A DNA stretch of 64,000 nt from Promethearchaeota archaeon (lineage in GTDB: Archaea; Asgardarchaeota; Lokiarchaeia; Sigyniarchaeales; SOKP01). Shown here in pieces: positions 27,732 through 36,631 of the stretch. The DNA is taken from the NCBI GenBank assembly GCA_019057795.1, contig JAHLWS010000078.1, forward strand, positions 62,001 through 126,000. The letters are read 5' to 3'. Position numbers and translations under genes: made by a program. How positions within the stretch are numbered: position 1 is the first letter of the stretch; each line of letters starts with the position of its first letter. Below the pieces are notes generated by a model. The model was given only the letters and a program-made list of their open reading frames with translations, did not search any database and was not told the DNA's origin.

Positions 27732-27861
27732 TAATTATTCACTCTTAGAACAGCAAAAAAACTTATCATTTTAATTTTATAATAAAACTATTTTGATAAT
27801 AAAAAACCCTTATAGACAATGAATTTATTAATTTTTTCTATTTTTTTTCTCCCTATTATTA

Positions 27862-27899
27862 TCTCCCTCCCCCGTGGCGCCCCCTCCTAAAAAAGTAGG
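27862..27899 (-). repeat. C-rich dispersed element, copy 11
   Basis: CTCCCTCCCCCGTGGCGCC, CCTCCTAAAAAAGTAGG. With copy 12 it brackets the plus-strand gene 27990-28913. Confidence 0.85.
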
Positions 27900-27989
27900 T
27901 ATAGAATGATTTTAAATAACTCAAAAATAAGACAAATTTAAATTATCTTAATCCAAATTCTTTATATAAGTAAACATGAGGATGATTAT

Positions 27990-28913
27990 ATGATATCAAA
28001 GAAGAATAGCATTTGGAAATATATTTATGAAATGTTTAATAAAAGTGTTAGTGAATTAAATTCTCTTTATAATCATCCAGGTATAAAAGGACGAGAAAAT
28101 GAGGATGTTCTCATCAAGTTCCTGAAATCATTTTTACCAAGAAAATATGAGTTAACACAAAGCAAAGTTTTACTTGATAGAAATGGAAAAGAATCAACTG
28201 AGAAGGATATAATTATTTGGAACTCAGCTGAATACCCTCGTATCTTTTCAGAAACAGAATATTTCCTTATTGAAAGTGTTTCAATGTGTATAGAAGTAAA
28301 AACAACTTTAAGGAATGAAAATCTAAAAGAAACCCTTTTAAAAATCAGAGATTTAAGAAGAATGAATTATTTTAAAAGGTTGGATGGTGATCCACGATGG
28401 CAAGTACACCCCCCGCTTAATTTCATTTTCACTTATGATACAATCTGGAAGAAGTTTGGTTCAATTTTAAATTATATTACTAAGATTGTAAAAGAGAATG
28501 ATATAAAACCTAGTGAACGCTTTGATTATCTCTATATTATGCGGAAGGGAATATCATTTAACTGGGATCTCCCAGATTCCCCAACAACAAGAGGTATAGT
28601 AGATTTTTCAAAAAAATATGGGGGGAAAATACCATATAATCCTCGATGGCCTCAATTTTTTCCATCAAAACTTATAAAAGACTGCCCTATAATTTTATAT
28701 GAAAACCAAATGTGGCAAAAAGAGGGATTTAGAGAAGGATTCTTTAATGATTTAACAATAGAAAACCAAATTAAAGGTATAATTAGTTTTCTATCAAAAC
28801 TTTGTCAGTCCCTTGAAGATCAACGACTCTTCCATTCGCATAGTCTTGTTGTTTTTAGTATCCCTAATATGAAAACATCAAAGGGAGGAAGGTGTTCTGC
28901 TGAACCTTTTTAA
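27990..28913 (+). CDS. DUF6602-like PD-(D/E)xK nuclease
   Basis: A 307-residue protein. NHPGIKGRENEDVLIKFLKS (28-47), FLPRKYEL and ESTEKDIIIW, with D73, and SMCIEVKTTLR, with E102 and K104, match the DUF6602 family, a restriction-endonuclease-like fold found in defence islands. Glu38 belongs to the conserved first helix. GAGGATGATT stands just before the ATG as ribosome site. The gene is bracketed on both sides by C-rich elements, although it is on the plus strand. Confidence 0.75.
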   Translation: MISKKNSIWKYIYEMFNKSVSELNSLYNHPGIKGRENEDVLIKFLKSFLPRKYELTQSKVLLDRNGKESTEKDIIIWNSAEYPRIFSETEYFLIESVSMCIEVKTTLRNENLKETLLKIRDLRRMNYFKRLDGDPRWQVHPPLNFIFTYDTIWKKFGSILNYITKIVKENDIKPSERFDYLYIMRKGISFNWDLPDSPTTRGIVDFSKKYGGKIPYNPRWPQFFPSKLIKDCPIILYENQMWQKEGFREGFFNDLTIENQIKGIISFLSKLCQSLEDQRLFHSHSLVVFSIPNMKTSKGGRCSAEPF

Positions 28914-28935
28914 ATCTTTTTTTCTCTCTTTATCA

Positions 28936-28973
28936 TCTCCCTCCCCCGTGGTGCCCCCTCCTAATTAGTAGGA
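28936..28973 (-). repeat. C-rich dispersed element, copy 12
   Basis: CTCCCTCCCCCGTGGTGCC, CCTCCTAATTAGTAGGAG. The last part folds as a perfect CTCCTA/TAGGAG stem. It is 22 bases after the stop of the DUF6602-like gene, with no minus-strand gene on its left. Confidence 0.85.
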
Positions 28974-29009
28974 GAAAATTAAATCAAAATTTATTTTATA
29001 TAAAATGGA

Positions 29010-29080
29010 AAACCTGTTAATAAGATAAGTGATCATCTGAATAATAAGCCTATTATGAATATTGATTATCTTACATAACA
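29010..29080 (+). pseudogene. Relic of a paralogue of the HEPN gene 22396-23265
   Basis: In frame, the bases before a TAA at 29076-29078 encode KPVNKISDHLNNKPIMNIDY, then LT. Residues about 215-230 of the intact protein read LLNSKPIMNIDYLTG. The match in an otherwise empty gap shows that a related gene was deleted here, at the edge of the duplicated leader. Confidence 0.6.
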
Positions 29081-29217
29081 TTTTGGGAGAGTTTAATCTT
29101 GCAATATATTCTTTTAATCCTATTTTAATAAAAAATATTTATAAGCATTACTTTTTTGTTAAATTAAAAGCATAATTATAGATCCTTAGATCTGAAAACT
29201 TAATTAAAATAAAAATT
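29081..29217 (+). repeat. Duplicated leader, copy B (matches 18201-18346)
   Basis: Near-identical to the leader of gene 18363, ending just before the ATG of the TPR gene. The joint on the left cuts into the HEPN relic at 29010-29080. Confidence 0.8.
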
Positions 29218-29224
29218 AAATAAG

Positions 29225-31819
29225 ATGTCTGAATTTAATCCATTTCCTAAAAATAATACTTTAAATGAGATAGAAGAATTAAAAAAAAGATTCTTAGAAA
29301 TAAAAGAATCTCTTAATTCTATTACTAATTTAGAAGAAAAATATAAAAAGATATGGGAATTAAAAGATATTTCTCGAAAAATTAAGCTTAAATATTCATT
29401 TCTCAACAATTTAAAGCAAGCTAATTATAAAGAGCAATATAATAATTGGCTTCGGGAAGAAATTTTTTATTTTGAAACTTGTCTTAAAATGCAACTTAAT
29501 CATCTAGGTGTTCTTAGAATTGATTATAGACTTTTTCTCGACTGTGCAACATTAGAATATGAATACTTTATTGTTCTAGAAAAGGAATGTTCCCAAGAAT
29601 TTCTTGGTTTTACTTTGGATTCTATAAATTTACATTTATCACCTCATTTGACCTTGATACATCAAAACCTAAATAATTCAATACTTTATATTTTAGGTGA
29701 AATCCCAAGGTTAAAAGAAGGAGATAATTATACATTTTTCATTGAATATGAAATTCTTGGTAATCTCTATCTCCAACTCTTTAATTTTTTATCAAAATTT
29801 TATTCAGTATCATCTGGTTATACGGACATTGTTTTAAGATTGAGTTATCATTATTATTTACAGTCTATCCATTATCTAGACATACTAAATCGACAAAACC
29901 CTCAAACCCATCATATGGGCGTAAATGGAAGTAGAATTAACTTTTTCCCTTTATACTATGAATTTTTTCAAGAAGAAGGGATTTCAAGAAATAATGTGAG
30001 AGAAAAGGTAAATTATATGTTAAAAAAGTTTAATATCTTGGTTGAAAATAATGTTCTTGACAGTTTAGAAAGAGATTTAGAGGATTCTAATAAATATTTT
30101 GACAATAAAAATTATGAAGAAGCACTTCAAGGATATAACAATATTTTAAAATTAAAACCATTAGACTTTTCTGTATGGCTTAAGAAATGTACCACTTTAT
30201 TTAAATTAAAAAGAGATGATGATGCAGAAAAGTGTGTAAAGTATTTATTACAGACTGATCCAATAGATTGGGAATTGTTAAAGAAAGCTCTAAATCTTCT
30301 AATAAAATATGAAAGAAAAAACCTTGCACTCAAATATATTGAAATACATGGTAAAAAAGATTCAGAAGAAAATGAATATCTAAAGAGTTTAGGAAGGATT
30401 TATTTTAATTTAGATAGATATGAAAAAGCAGAAGAAATCTATGAAAAAGCCCTCAATATTTCTAATACAGACTTAGATGTTATAATTGCACTATCTCAAT
30501 GTAAAATCATTGGTGGTGAATTCGATTTAGCAATGGAACTAATTAAAAAAGGTAAAAGTTTCAAACCAGATGATCCAAAAATAAATGAATTATCATCTGA
30601 ATTAGAAAAAATAAAAAAAGCTCGAAAAATCATTAAAGATTTAAAGAGATTTTATGATGAGATTCAATTTGATATTATTTTGGAAAAAACTGATATAGAC
30701 CAATCTTTATTAATTAGAATTCTTGAATCGATGATTAAAAAACAAGAAATTAACGCTAAGATTAGAAGTAATTCACTAATTTTTATTGCAGAAACAAAAG
30801 TGGAAAAGCCAAAACAAATACAATCTAAAGGAATCTTTATAGGTCGGGGTGGTTATTGGGAAGTAAATCAATTTCATTTTAAAATTAAATTAAAGAATAA
30901 CAGTAGTAATGTTATTACAAATATTCGAATTATTTTAGACAAATTTCCCGAGATGTTAAAATTAGAAGGTCAAGAGTTAATGAGAATCTCTCATTTAGAA
31001 CCAGAAGGGGGATTATGGACACCTGAGTTTAAATTATATGCTGGTGATGATTGTGTTTCAGGAAAAATTCATGCAAGTATTAAATTCTTCGATTCATCAG
31101 GTAAAAGTATTGATTATGAAGTAGAACCCCTTGAAATCTCTTATATTTGCCCCCTCCTTGAAGCCAAAAATCTTAATGAAATTAATTACTTAAGACGGAC
31201 GAAAAAGATGAATAAATTAGAAAAAGAAATACAACTTAATGTAGATTATGATCCCTCAAAACTTTTAGAAGAGATTACAAATAAAATGGAGAAAATGAAT
31301 CTTGCAATTATAAAACACGATGAAAATATTAATAGTTTATATGGTTATGCAGAAGATAAGATTAATCATGATGGACTCGCATTGGAAACGGAAATTAAGA
31401 GCTTAATTGATGGACAAACGAAAATAATCATAAAAGCGATTTGTGAAAAAGAAAATAAATGTGCTTCATTATTACATAAAGCAGTAGGAGAAATCACCGA
31501 GCTTGAGTTATCTTTAGAAAAGTCAATGATTATAGATAAACTAAATATGTTTATTGATAAACCTAATGACCTAAATAAATATATTAAGAAAATTTTGAAA
31601 GCAAATTGGTCTGATGATAAAAAAGATCTATGGGCAAAAACGGTTCAAGAGATACTTGAAGATTGGAAAACTTTTAAACCAAAAAAATGGGTTAAAATTG
31701 GCAAAGCTATCTTAAAATTTACGATCTCTACAATTGCAAGTGAAAAATTGGGGGATTTAATAACCTTTGGTTTTGAAAGATTATTTGAATGGATAACAAT
31801 AAATCTCGGAGAAGCTTGA
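29225..31819 (+). CDS. TPR-repeat protein with beta-sandwich domain
   Basis: 864 residues. The N-terminal 280 residues are helical. About 285-470 contain tetratricopeptide repeats (for example YFDNKNYEEALQGYNNILKL and RYEKAEEIYEKALNIS). Residues about 485-525 resemble a short winged helix. About 530-660 look like a beta-sandwich (FKIKLKNNSSNVITNIRI, then SGKIHASIKFFDSSG). The last 200 residues are helical with an amphipathic end. TPR/beta-sandwich proteins of this style are frequent in Asgard genomes and are thought to be scaffolds. No enzyme motif is seen. Confidence 0.7.
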   Translation: MSEFNPFPKNNTLNEIEELKKRFLEIKESLNSITNLEEKYKKIWELKDISRKIKLKYSFLNNLKQANYKEQYNNWLREEIFYFETCLKMQLNHLGVLRIDYRLFLDCATLEYEYFIVLEKECSQEFLGFTLDSINLHLSPHLTLIHQNLNNSILYILGEIPRLKEGDNYTFFIEYEILGNLYLQLFNFLSKFYSVSSGYTDIVLRLSYHYYLQSIHYLDILNRQNPQTHHMGVNGSRINFFPLYYEFFQEEGISRNNVREKVNYMLKKFNILVENNVLDSLERDLEDSNKYFDNKNYEEALQGYNNILKLKPLDFSVWLKKCTTLFKLKRDDDAEKCVKYLLQTDPIDWELLKKALNLLIKYERKNLALKYIEIHGKKDSEENEYLKSLGRIYFNLDRYEKAEEIYEKALNISNTDLDVIIALSQCKIIGGEFDLAMELIKKGKSFKPDDPKINELSSELEKIKKARKIIKDLKRFYDEIQFDIILEKTDIDQSLLIRILESMIKKQEINAKIRSNSLIFIAETKVEKPKQIQSKGIFIGRGGYWEVNQFHFKIKLKNNSSNVITNIRIILDKFPEMLKLEGQELMRISHLEPEGGLWTPEFKLYAGDDCVSGKIHASIKFFDSSGKSIDYEVEPLEISYICPLLEAKNLNEINYLRRTKKMNKLEKEIQLNVDYDPSKLLEEITNKMEKMNLAIIKHDENINSLYGYAEDKINHDGLALETEIKSLIDGQTKIIIKAICEKENKCASLLHKAVGEITELELSLEKSMIIDKLNMFIDKPNDLNKYIKKILKANWSDDKKDLWAKTVQEILEDWKTFKPKKWVKIGKAILKFTISTIASEKLGDLITFGFERLFEWITINLGEA

Positions 31820-31975
31820 AAAAAATAAATATAAATTAGTTTTTTTGATTCATTATTTACGTTCTATAGAGGAAAGATATAGGAGAGTGCTCTTACATAG
31901 ATATTAGCGATGATAATTCTTCCAAATAATTGTCTTATGAATTTCGGATGATTGATTTTATATATATAAATATAG

Positions 31976-32551
31976 TTATTTGAATTTTTCAATTGCTTCA
32001 AATATCAATTCTTCCATATATTTCACACATGATTCACATATAGTTATCGGATCTTTTTTTTCCAATGATTTACCCTTATGTTGAGATGGTGGATTTTTAA
32101 TAGAAATATTAGTTAAAAATTTGCCGCCTTTGTTTATTGGAATTCGTCTCTCTTTAGGTGTTCCTTTGTTTATGGTCCAATAAATACCATCTTTATGAAT
32201 ACCAATCGTAGCATCTGGTGTAGGTTTAGGGTTTACATTTGATGTTGAGAAATGGTCAATATAAACACTAGTTCCTAAAACATTTTTTCCCTCATGGAAA
32301 TCCATAGTACGTGCTTCATGAATAAATCTAAGTAATTCATCTTTTCTCATCTCATCTTGTTTTTCCTTATACCATTCTTCAAAACCATTTATTTTTTTTC
32401 CTTCTTTTTGTAATGCATATGTAATTGCTCTTGAAGGACTTAGAAATGAATTATATAAAGCTTTAAAATTCATTGCATCTTTTGTTGATTTTAATTGATT
32501 TAAGATATTACGAGAGTCTTCTAATTTTGAATTTGTATTTCCAAATACCAA
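31976..32551 (-). CDS. Helical protein with HEPN-like motif
   Basis: A 191-residue protein. The segment FLSPSRAITYALQKEG, followed by GFEEWYKEKQDEMRKDELL and HEARTMDFHEG, holds R81 and H86 in Rx4H spacing. The order 'S-R-A-x-T-x-x-L-Q-K', 'W-Y', then 'R-x-x-x-x-H' recalls a widespread uncharacterised helical family that I believe is HEPN-related. The C-terminal 80 residues are different, with ICESCVKYMEELIFEA at the end. Confidence 0.5.
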   Translation of the reverse strand: MVFGNTNSKLEDSRNILNQLKSTKDAMNFKALYNSFLSPSRAITYALQKEGKKINGFEEWYKEKQDEMRKDELLRFIHEARTMDFHEGKNVLGTSVYIDHFSTSNVNPKPTPDATIGIHKDGIYWTINKGTPKERRIPINKGGKFLTNISIKNPPSQHKGKSLEKKDPITICESCVKYMEELIFEAIEKFK

Positions 32552-32715
32552 TTTAATAATCCTCTTTAAAATTCTATCTTTATATAAAGGATACGGAATA
32601 GGGATATTTAATTTTGACTGAAATGTCTTTTTTTTTATCCTAATTTTTATGTGGAAGTTGATAAATTGAAAGAAAAATTCATGAAAGTATCAGAAAAAAT
32701 AAAGAGAATTAAAGT

Positions 32716-33348
32716 ATGAATAATGAAAAGAATGATCCAAAAATTAAAGAAATTTGGGAAATGTTATCTGGCTTTAATATATCAGAAATTCTTGGATTTA
32801 GAGTAGAGAATAATAAAGTAAACTATCGATATGCTCCAACGAGAACAGAGGCATTTACAATGCCATTTATTAAATTCAATTTTAATATAAATAAAGTAAT
32901 GAATACTTTGAATTTAGCAATCCTCTCTAAAAATGACGATTTTCACTACCATTCTCTAATGGACAATTCCCAAATATTATTGATAACTGCTTTTGAGGCA
33001 TATCTTGCTGAATTGATAAACTTTTTAAGAGAATCTGAAGGCTTGGAATTATTAGATCCAATAGAGTTAGAATTTCAAAAAAAACCCCGAATTAAAGCTG
33101 AATTTAAAGAATTAAATATTGACATTGCTCATATTAATGATGAGTTATGGAGGAGAATTTTTGCATCATTAGAAGAAGGAGGTTTGATAAAAGTAAGAAA
33201 TTCTATTGTTCATGATGGTTGGAATAATCTATGTGAGAAATTTAAATTGTTGGACTTTAAATATTTGAACTTCGCAGTCTTAACAATAGTCGAATTAATA
33301 TACAAATTGGATAGACACATTAATCGAATTTACGGAATTGTTTCTTAG
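32716..33348 (+). CDS. HEPN-like protein
   Basis: A 210-residue protein. LLITAFEAYLAELINFL (about residues 89-105) and LIKVRNSIVHDGW (157-169), with R161 and H166, form a compact HEPN domain with the classic two-helix plus Rx4H arrangement. A 22-codon frame starting at the GTG at 32651 ends in an ATGA overlap with its start, which may indicate a lost upstream gene. Confidence 0.65.
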   Translation: MNNEKNDPKIKEIWEMLSGFNISEILGFRVENNKVNYRYAPTRTEAFTMPFIKFNFNINKVMNTLNLAILSKNDDFHYHSLMDNSQILLITAFEAYLAELINFLRESEGLELLDPIELEFQKKPRIKAEFKELNIDIAHINDELWRRIFASLEEGGLIKVRNSIVHDGWNNLCEKFKLLDFKYLNFAVLTIVELIYKLDRHINRIYGIVS

Positions 33349-33435
33349 AAATCTTTAAAGTATTCTCAATCTCGTGTCAAACTCTCTTTTAAAACGAAAT
33401 GGAAAATAAAAATGAACATCCTGAAGACTTTTGAA

Positions 33436-33492
33436 ATCACTTTTCTAATCGCTTTCAAAGGAAGGCTGAATCGAGTCTGCGAAAATATTTAG
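33436..33492 (+). pseudogene. Truncated copy of the small acidic protein gene (last 18 codons)
   Basis: ITTFLIAFKGRLNRVCENI and a TAG, with the 3' flank AAATTACCTTACTTCTTGATT preserved as in the copy at 38375. The front two thirds are missing. Apart from this, I see nothing in 33349-33692. Confidence 0.75.
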
Positions 33493-33692
33493 AAATTACC
33501 TTACTTCTTGATTGAAAACAAAAATGATTTCTAAAATTCTTCAAAAACTATTGATTATAGTAAAAAAAATGAAAATAGATAAGGAAATAAGATTAATCCC
33601 TTAAGCCCCCTATGATTTAAGTTATCCCATAAAATGTCTATGATCATTTTTATAATATTAAGCATTTTACATCTTAATAAAGACAAAAATAT

Positions 33693-35252
33693 ATGAACTT
33701 GTTTAAAATGAAAACACATAATTATCTTTTTAGAATATCATGCTTGGAATTATATTATCCCGTAATCATTGATGAAGAAATTTGCATAATTCCTAATTCT
33801 GATAACATGAGAGATGAAATTGAACCCAATCTAATTTTTATTGATTTTAATCCAGACTCATTTTCGTATTTATTAATACAGAGTGAAATTCCAATAAACA
33901 GAGAAGAATTAGAGAATCGTGCAAAAAAAGCAATCTCGATGTTGATAATCCTTATTTTAAATCCTTTATATATAGAAGAGTTTTATCATTTTAAGCATGA
34001 GGAAGGTAATTTTTCGCTTGTTAAGGCCTCAATTAAACCATTTGAAAAACCAGATTTTAAAAAAAAGAGGAATTATCTTCACGGGAGGTTGGGAATTTAC
34101 TCTTTTAATAAAATAGCTAGGAATTTATTTAAAAAAATATCTAAAAATCCCATATCCGATTCATTATATTCAATCATAATGGAATATATCGCATCCTATA
34201 AAGAACCATTGATCGAAATAAGCGGGACGATTGCGTGGAATGTATTAGAACACATTGCCTCAAGATACTGGAACAAAAAAAATAAAAAAAAGTTATATAT
34301 CATTAGAAAAGAGAAGTTTGAAGACTATATTGATGTCTTAAGTCAATGTGCTGAAAAATTTATTGAGAATATAGATGAACTAAAAGATGTGCTAATTGAT
34401 CATCCTAAATATAAAGGAGTTTACAAAGGATTACTTAAAAATAGTTTATCTTCAGAAATTCTCAAATATTCTCCAGTAAAATTCCGTATATATAGGATGT
34501 TTGAGGAAGAAAAGATCTCTGATAAATCTGATGAAGAATTGATAAAAGATATGTATGTCATCCGAAATGATATGTATCATTCTGGTCTTAATATATCAGA
34601 GATACAACAAAAGAGAGGAAAAAATCCCATTGATGTTATAGTGAAGTTCAAACCGTTTCTGTATAGAAAGATCTTAGAATTTTTAGGATTTATTGATGAA
34701 TTTTTCTTATTTGATACCGGACATCTAATTACCAGAGAAGAAACAATAAAAATTCCAAATATATTAGAGTGGGAACCAGACATTCCTATCAAATTGGATG
34801 AATCAAAATTAATTCAACAAATAAAGTCATTAGATGATTTATTGCAAAAGTTAATAGGCACCGATTTGAATGCTGAAGTAATAGATGAGGACAAACATTA
34901 TAAAGTGCGCGCGATTCTCTCTAAGAATAAAGGAAAATACATAATCACATTCTTAGATTCCCCCTTGATTTTTTTTAGTGCTTTTGATGAGATTCCATCA
35001 AAGGATAAAAAATATCCAGAAGATATTACAAGATATTTAAGATCAATAAGATGTACATTCATACATAATAATATTCGATATGAAATAGAGTTCTATAATA
35101 AACCACTTGGTTATCCTAAATTTAATTTAAAGATTAGTCATCCGGAAATAGAGAAATGGATAGAGGAGCAGACTGGAAAAGAAAGAAAGATCAAAGAAGA
35201 GACCAGTAAGGTTCATTTTAGAATATCTAAGATTAATATGATCGAAATATAG
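33693..35252 (+). CDS. HEPN-domain protein (ApeA-like), paralogue of 78-1475
   Basis: A 519-residue protein. AWNVLEHIASRYW (about 180-192) and DMYVIRNDMYHSG, with R291 and H296, align with the protein at 78-1475 in order and spacing. It has an additional C-terminal region of about 50 residues rich in charged residues. As in the paralogue, the N-terminal part is predicted beta-rich and may be the sensor. Both copies are on the plus strand, and this one is preceded by a truncated small acidic gene. Confidence 0.65.
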   Translation: MNLFKMKTHNYLFRISCLELYYPVIIDEEICIIPNSDNMRDEIEPNLIFIDFNPDSFSYLLIQSEIPINREELENRAKKAISMLIILILNPLYIEEFYHFKHEEGNFSLVKASIKPFEKPDFKKKRNYLHGRLGIYSFNKIARNLFKKISKNPISDSLYSIIMEYIASYKEPLIEISGTIAWNVLEHIASRYWNKKNKKKLYIIRKEKFEDYIDVLSQCAEKFIENIDELKDVLIDHPKYKGVYKGLLKNSLSSEILKYSPVKFRIYRMFEEEKISDKSDEELIKDMYVIRNDMYHSGLNISEIQQKRGKNPIDVIVKFKPFLYRKILEFLGFIDEFFLFDTGHLITREETIKIPNILEWEPDIPIKLDESKLIQQIKSLDDLLQKLIGTDLNAEVIDEDKHYKVRAILSKNKGKYIITFLDSPLIFFSAFDEIPSKDKKYPEDITRYLRSIRCTFIHNNIRYEIEFYNKPLGYPKFNLKISHPEIEKWIEEQTGKERKIKEETSKVHFRISKINMIEI

Positions 35253-35297
35253 TAGAACTATCTATAAGTTAAATGATTTTTAACAATGAAATAACAA

Positions 35298-35481
35298 TTA
35301 TCTAATTCCCAAATGTTTTTTGATTTTTTTAATTTCTTTATCATTTTAATATAATGCTTCTATTACAACATATTGAAATTCTTCTTCCTCACTTTTAGGT
35401 GGAATCCTTTTATGCTTTTGAAAATATTTTACCAAAATAAATCAATAACTAAATATCATCAAATTCTTTAATTAAATTCAT
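35298..35481 (-). pseudogene. Small decayed gene with ribosome site still visible
   Basis: On the minus strand AAGGTGAAC lies ahead of an ATG that begins NLIKEFDDI and then meets TAG. After a frame change, the text LVKYFQKHKRIPPKSEEEEF, then QYVVIEALY follows, then TAA, then NDKEIKKIKKHLGIR and a final TAA. One frameshift and two stops break a gene of about 60 codons. Confidence 0.45.
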
Positions 35482-35602
35482 AAAGTTCACCTTATTCCTT
35501 CAAGTTTTTAAATTTTAAGTTAAGAAATTAATCTAAAGGAAAATTAGTAAAAAAATCTTTTAGAATGAACTTTATTCTAATTTTTTACCTTTCTCTTGTT
35601 TA

Positions 35603-35640
35603 TCTCCCTCCCCTGTGGTTCCCCCTCAATAATCGGGGGA
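35603..35640 (-). repeat. C-rich dispersed element, copy 13
   Basis: CTCCCTCCCCTGTGGTTCC, CCCTCAATAATCGGGGG. The sequence of the stem has changed on both sides (TTCCCCC with GGGGGA), so pairing is kept. This argues for a functional hairpin. It is 20 bases beyond the end of the CBS-HEPN gene. Confidence 0.8.
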
Positions 35641-35659
35641 AAAATTCTTTTTAAAAAAA

Positions 35660-36430
35660 TTAGAGAAGTTTTCTCATTTCTCTAGTAAATATTCTACAAA
35701 TCTTAATCGTCTCTAATATATCATCCCATTTTTCAAAATTAGCTCTAATATGATTACTATGAGCTAAATTATTTCTTAATTTTTTTAATTTCTTTAGGTA
35801 ATATCGAATATCCCCTTCATCCTTTTCACAAACTAAGCAGAAATCATTGAATTTTTCAATTTTTTTGATTATTTCGATTTTATCATCAAGAAATGAACAA
35901 TGTAGTATATCAATATCTAAATCTTGGGCTTTTAAAGATGCAAATCTTTCTTTAATTTTATCAAAAATCTCCTTATCCAATAAATTCTGCCAATTTGAAA
36001 CATATTTTATTATAAAATCAATACAAACTACTTCAAAATTCATAATCAATCCAAAAAGCAATAAACGACCTGGTCCTTTTTGTAAATCTCCAATAGTAAC
36101 TATTTTTTCGATGTTTTCATTTGAATTAAAGAAATATTTGGTTTTATGATCATCCATAAACTTGTTGAGGAGCGTCGTGATTGGTAGGTTATCTGGAATA
36201 ATTTCATCGAGATTTATGTTTTTTATTATACCCTTATTTGTTAATACTTTTTTTATCATCTTTCCTTTTCTTCTAATTCCAAGTAAATCATAGTTCTTAT
36301 TATGCATAAGTTGAAGAGCATCTTCTCTGGATTGTGAATCACATTCCCAACAGGTTAGATCAGATGCGATATGAGCAACTGTAATGTTCTCTTCAAATGA
36401 TTCAATGAAATCATAAAAATGAGGTCTCAT
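35660..36430 (-). CDS. CBS-domain protein fused to HEPN
   Basis: A 256-residue protein. Residues about 15-130 look like a pair of CBS motifs (AHIASDLTCWECDSQSREDA, LMHNKNYDLLGIRRKG, then TTLLNKFMDDHKTKYFF and IVTIGDLQK), a module that binds adenine nucleotides. The C-terminal part has KLKKLRNNLAHSNH, with R219 and H224, as Rx4H of a HEPN domain. A nucleotide-sensing module joined to a likely RNase suggests control by nucleotide levels. The CBS call is by pattern only. Confidence 0.55.
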   Translation of the reverse strand: MRPHFYDFIESFEENITVAHIASDLTCWECDSQSREDALQLMHNKNYDLLGIRRKGKMIKKVLTNKGIIKNINLDEIIPDNLPITTLLNKFMDDHKTKYFFNSNENIEKIVTIGDLQKGPGRLLLFGLIMNFEVVCIDFIIKYVSNWQNLLDKEIFDKIKERFASLKAQDLDIDILHCSFLDDKIEIIKKIEKFNDFCLVCEKDEGDIRYYLKKLKKLRNNLAHSNHIRANFEKWDDILETIKICRIFTREMRKLL

Positions 36431-36631
36431 ATATTAACACATTTTCTTTCCATAACAAAATATTGCATAAATCAAATAAGATGAGTAATCAATATTTTTA
36501 TATAATGAATGATGATTTTTTAATTGAATATCAATTAATAATCATTTGCAAACATCTAGCGCAATTTTAAGCTTTATTTATAATTTTAAAAACCAATATA
36601 GAGTAATCGATTAAAGAGTCGAGATGATTTA

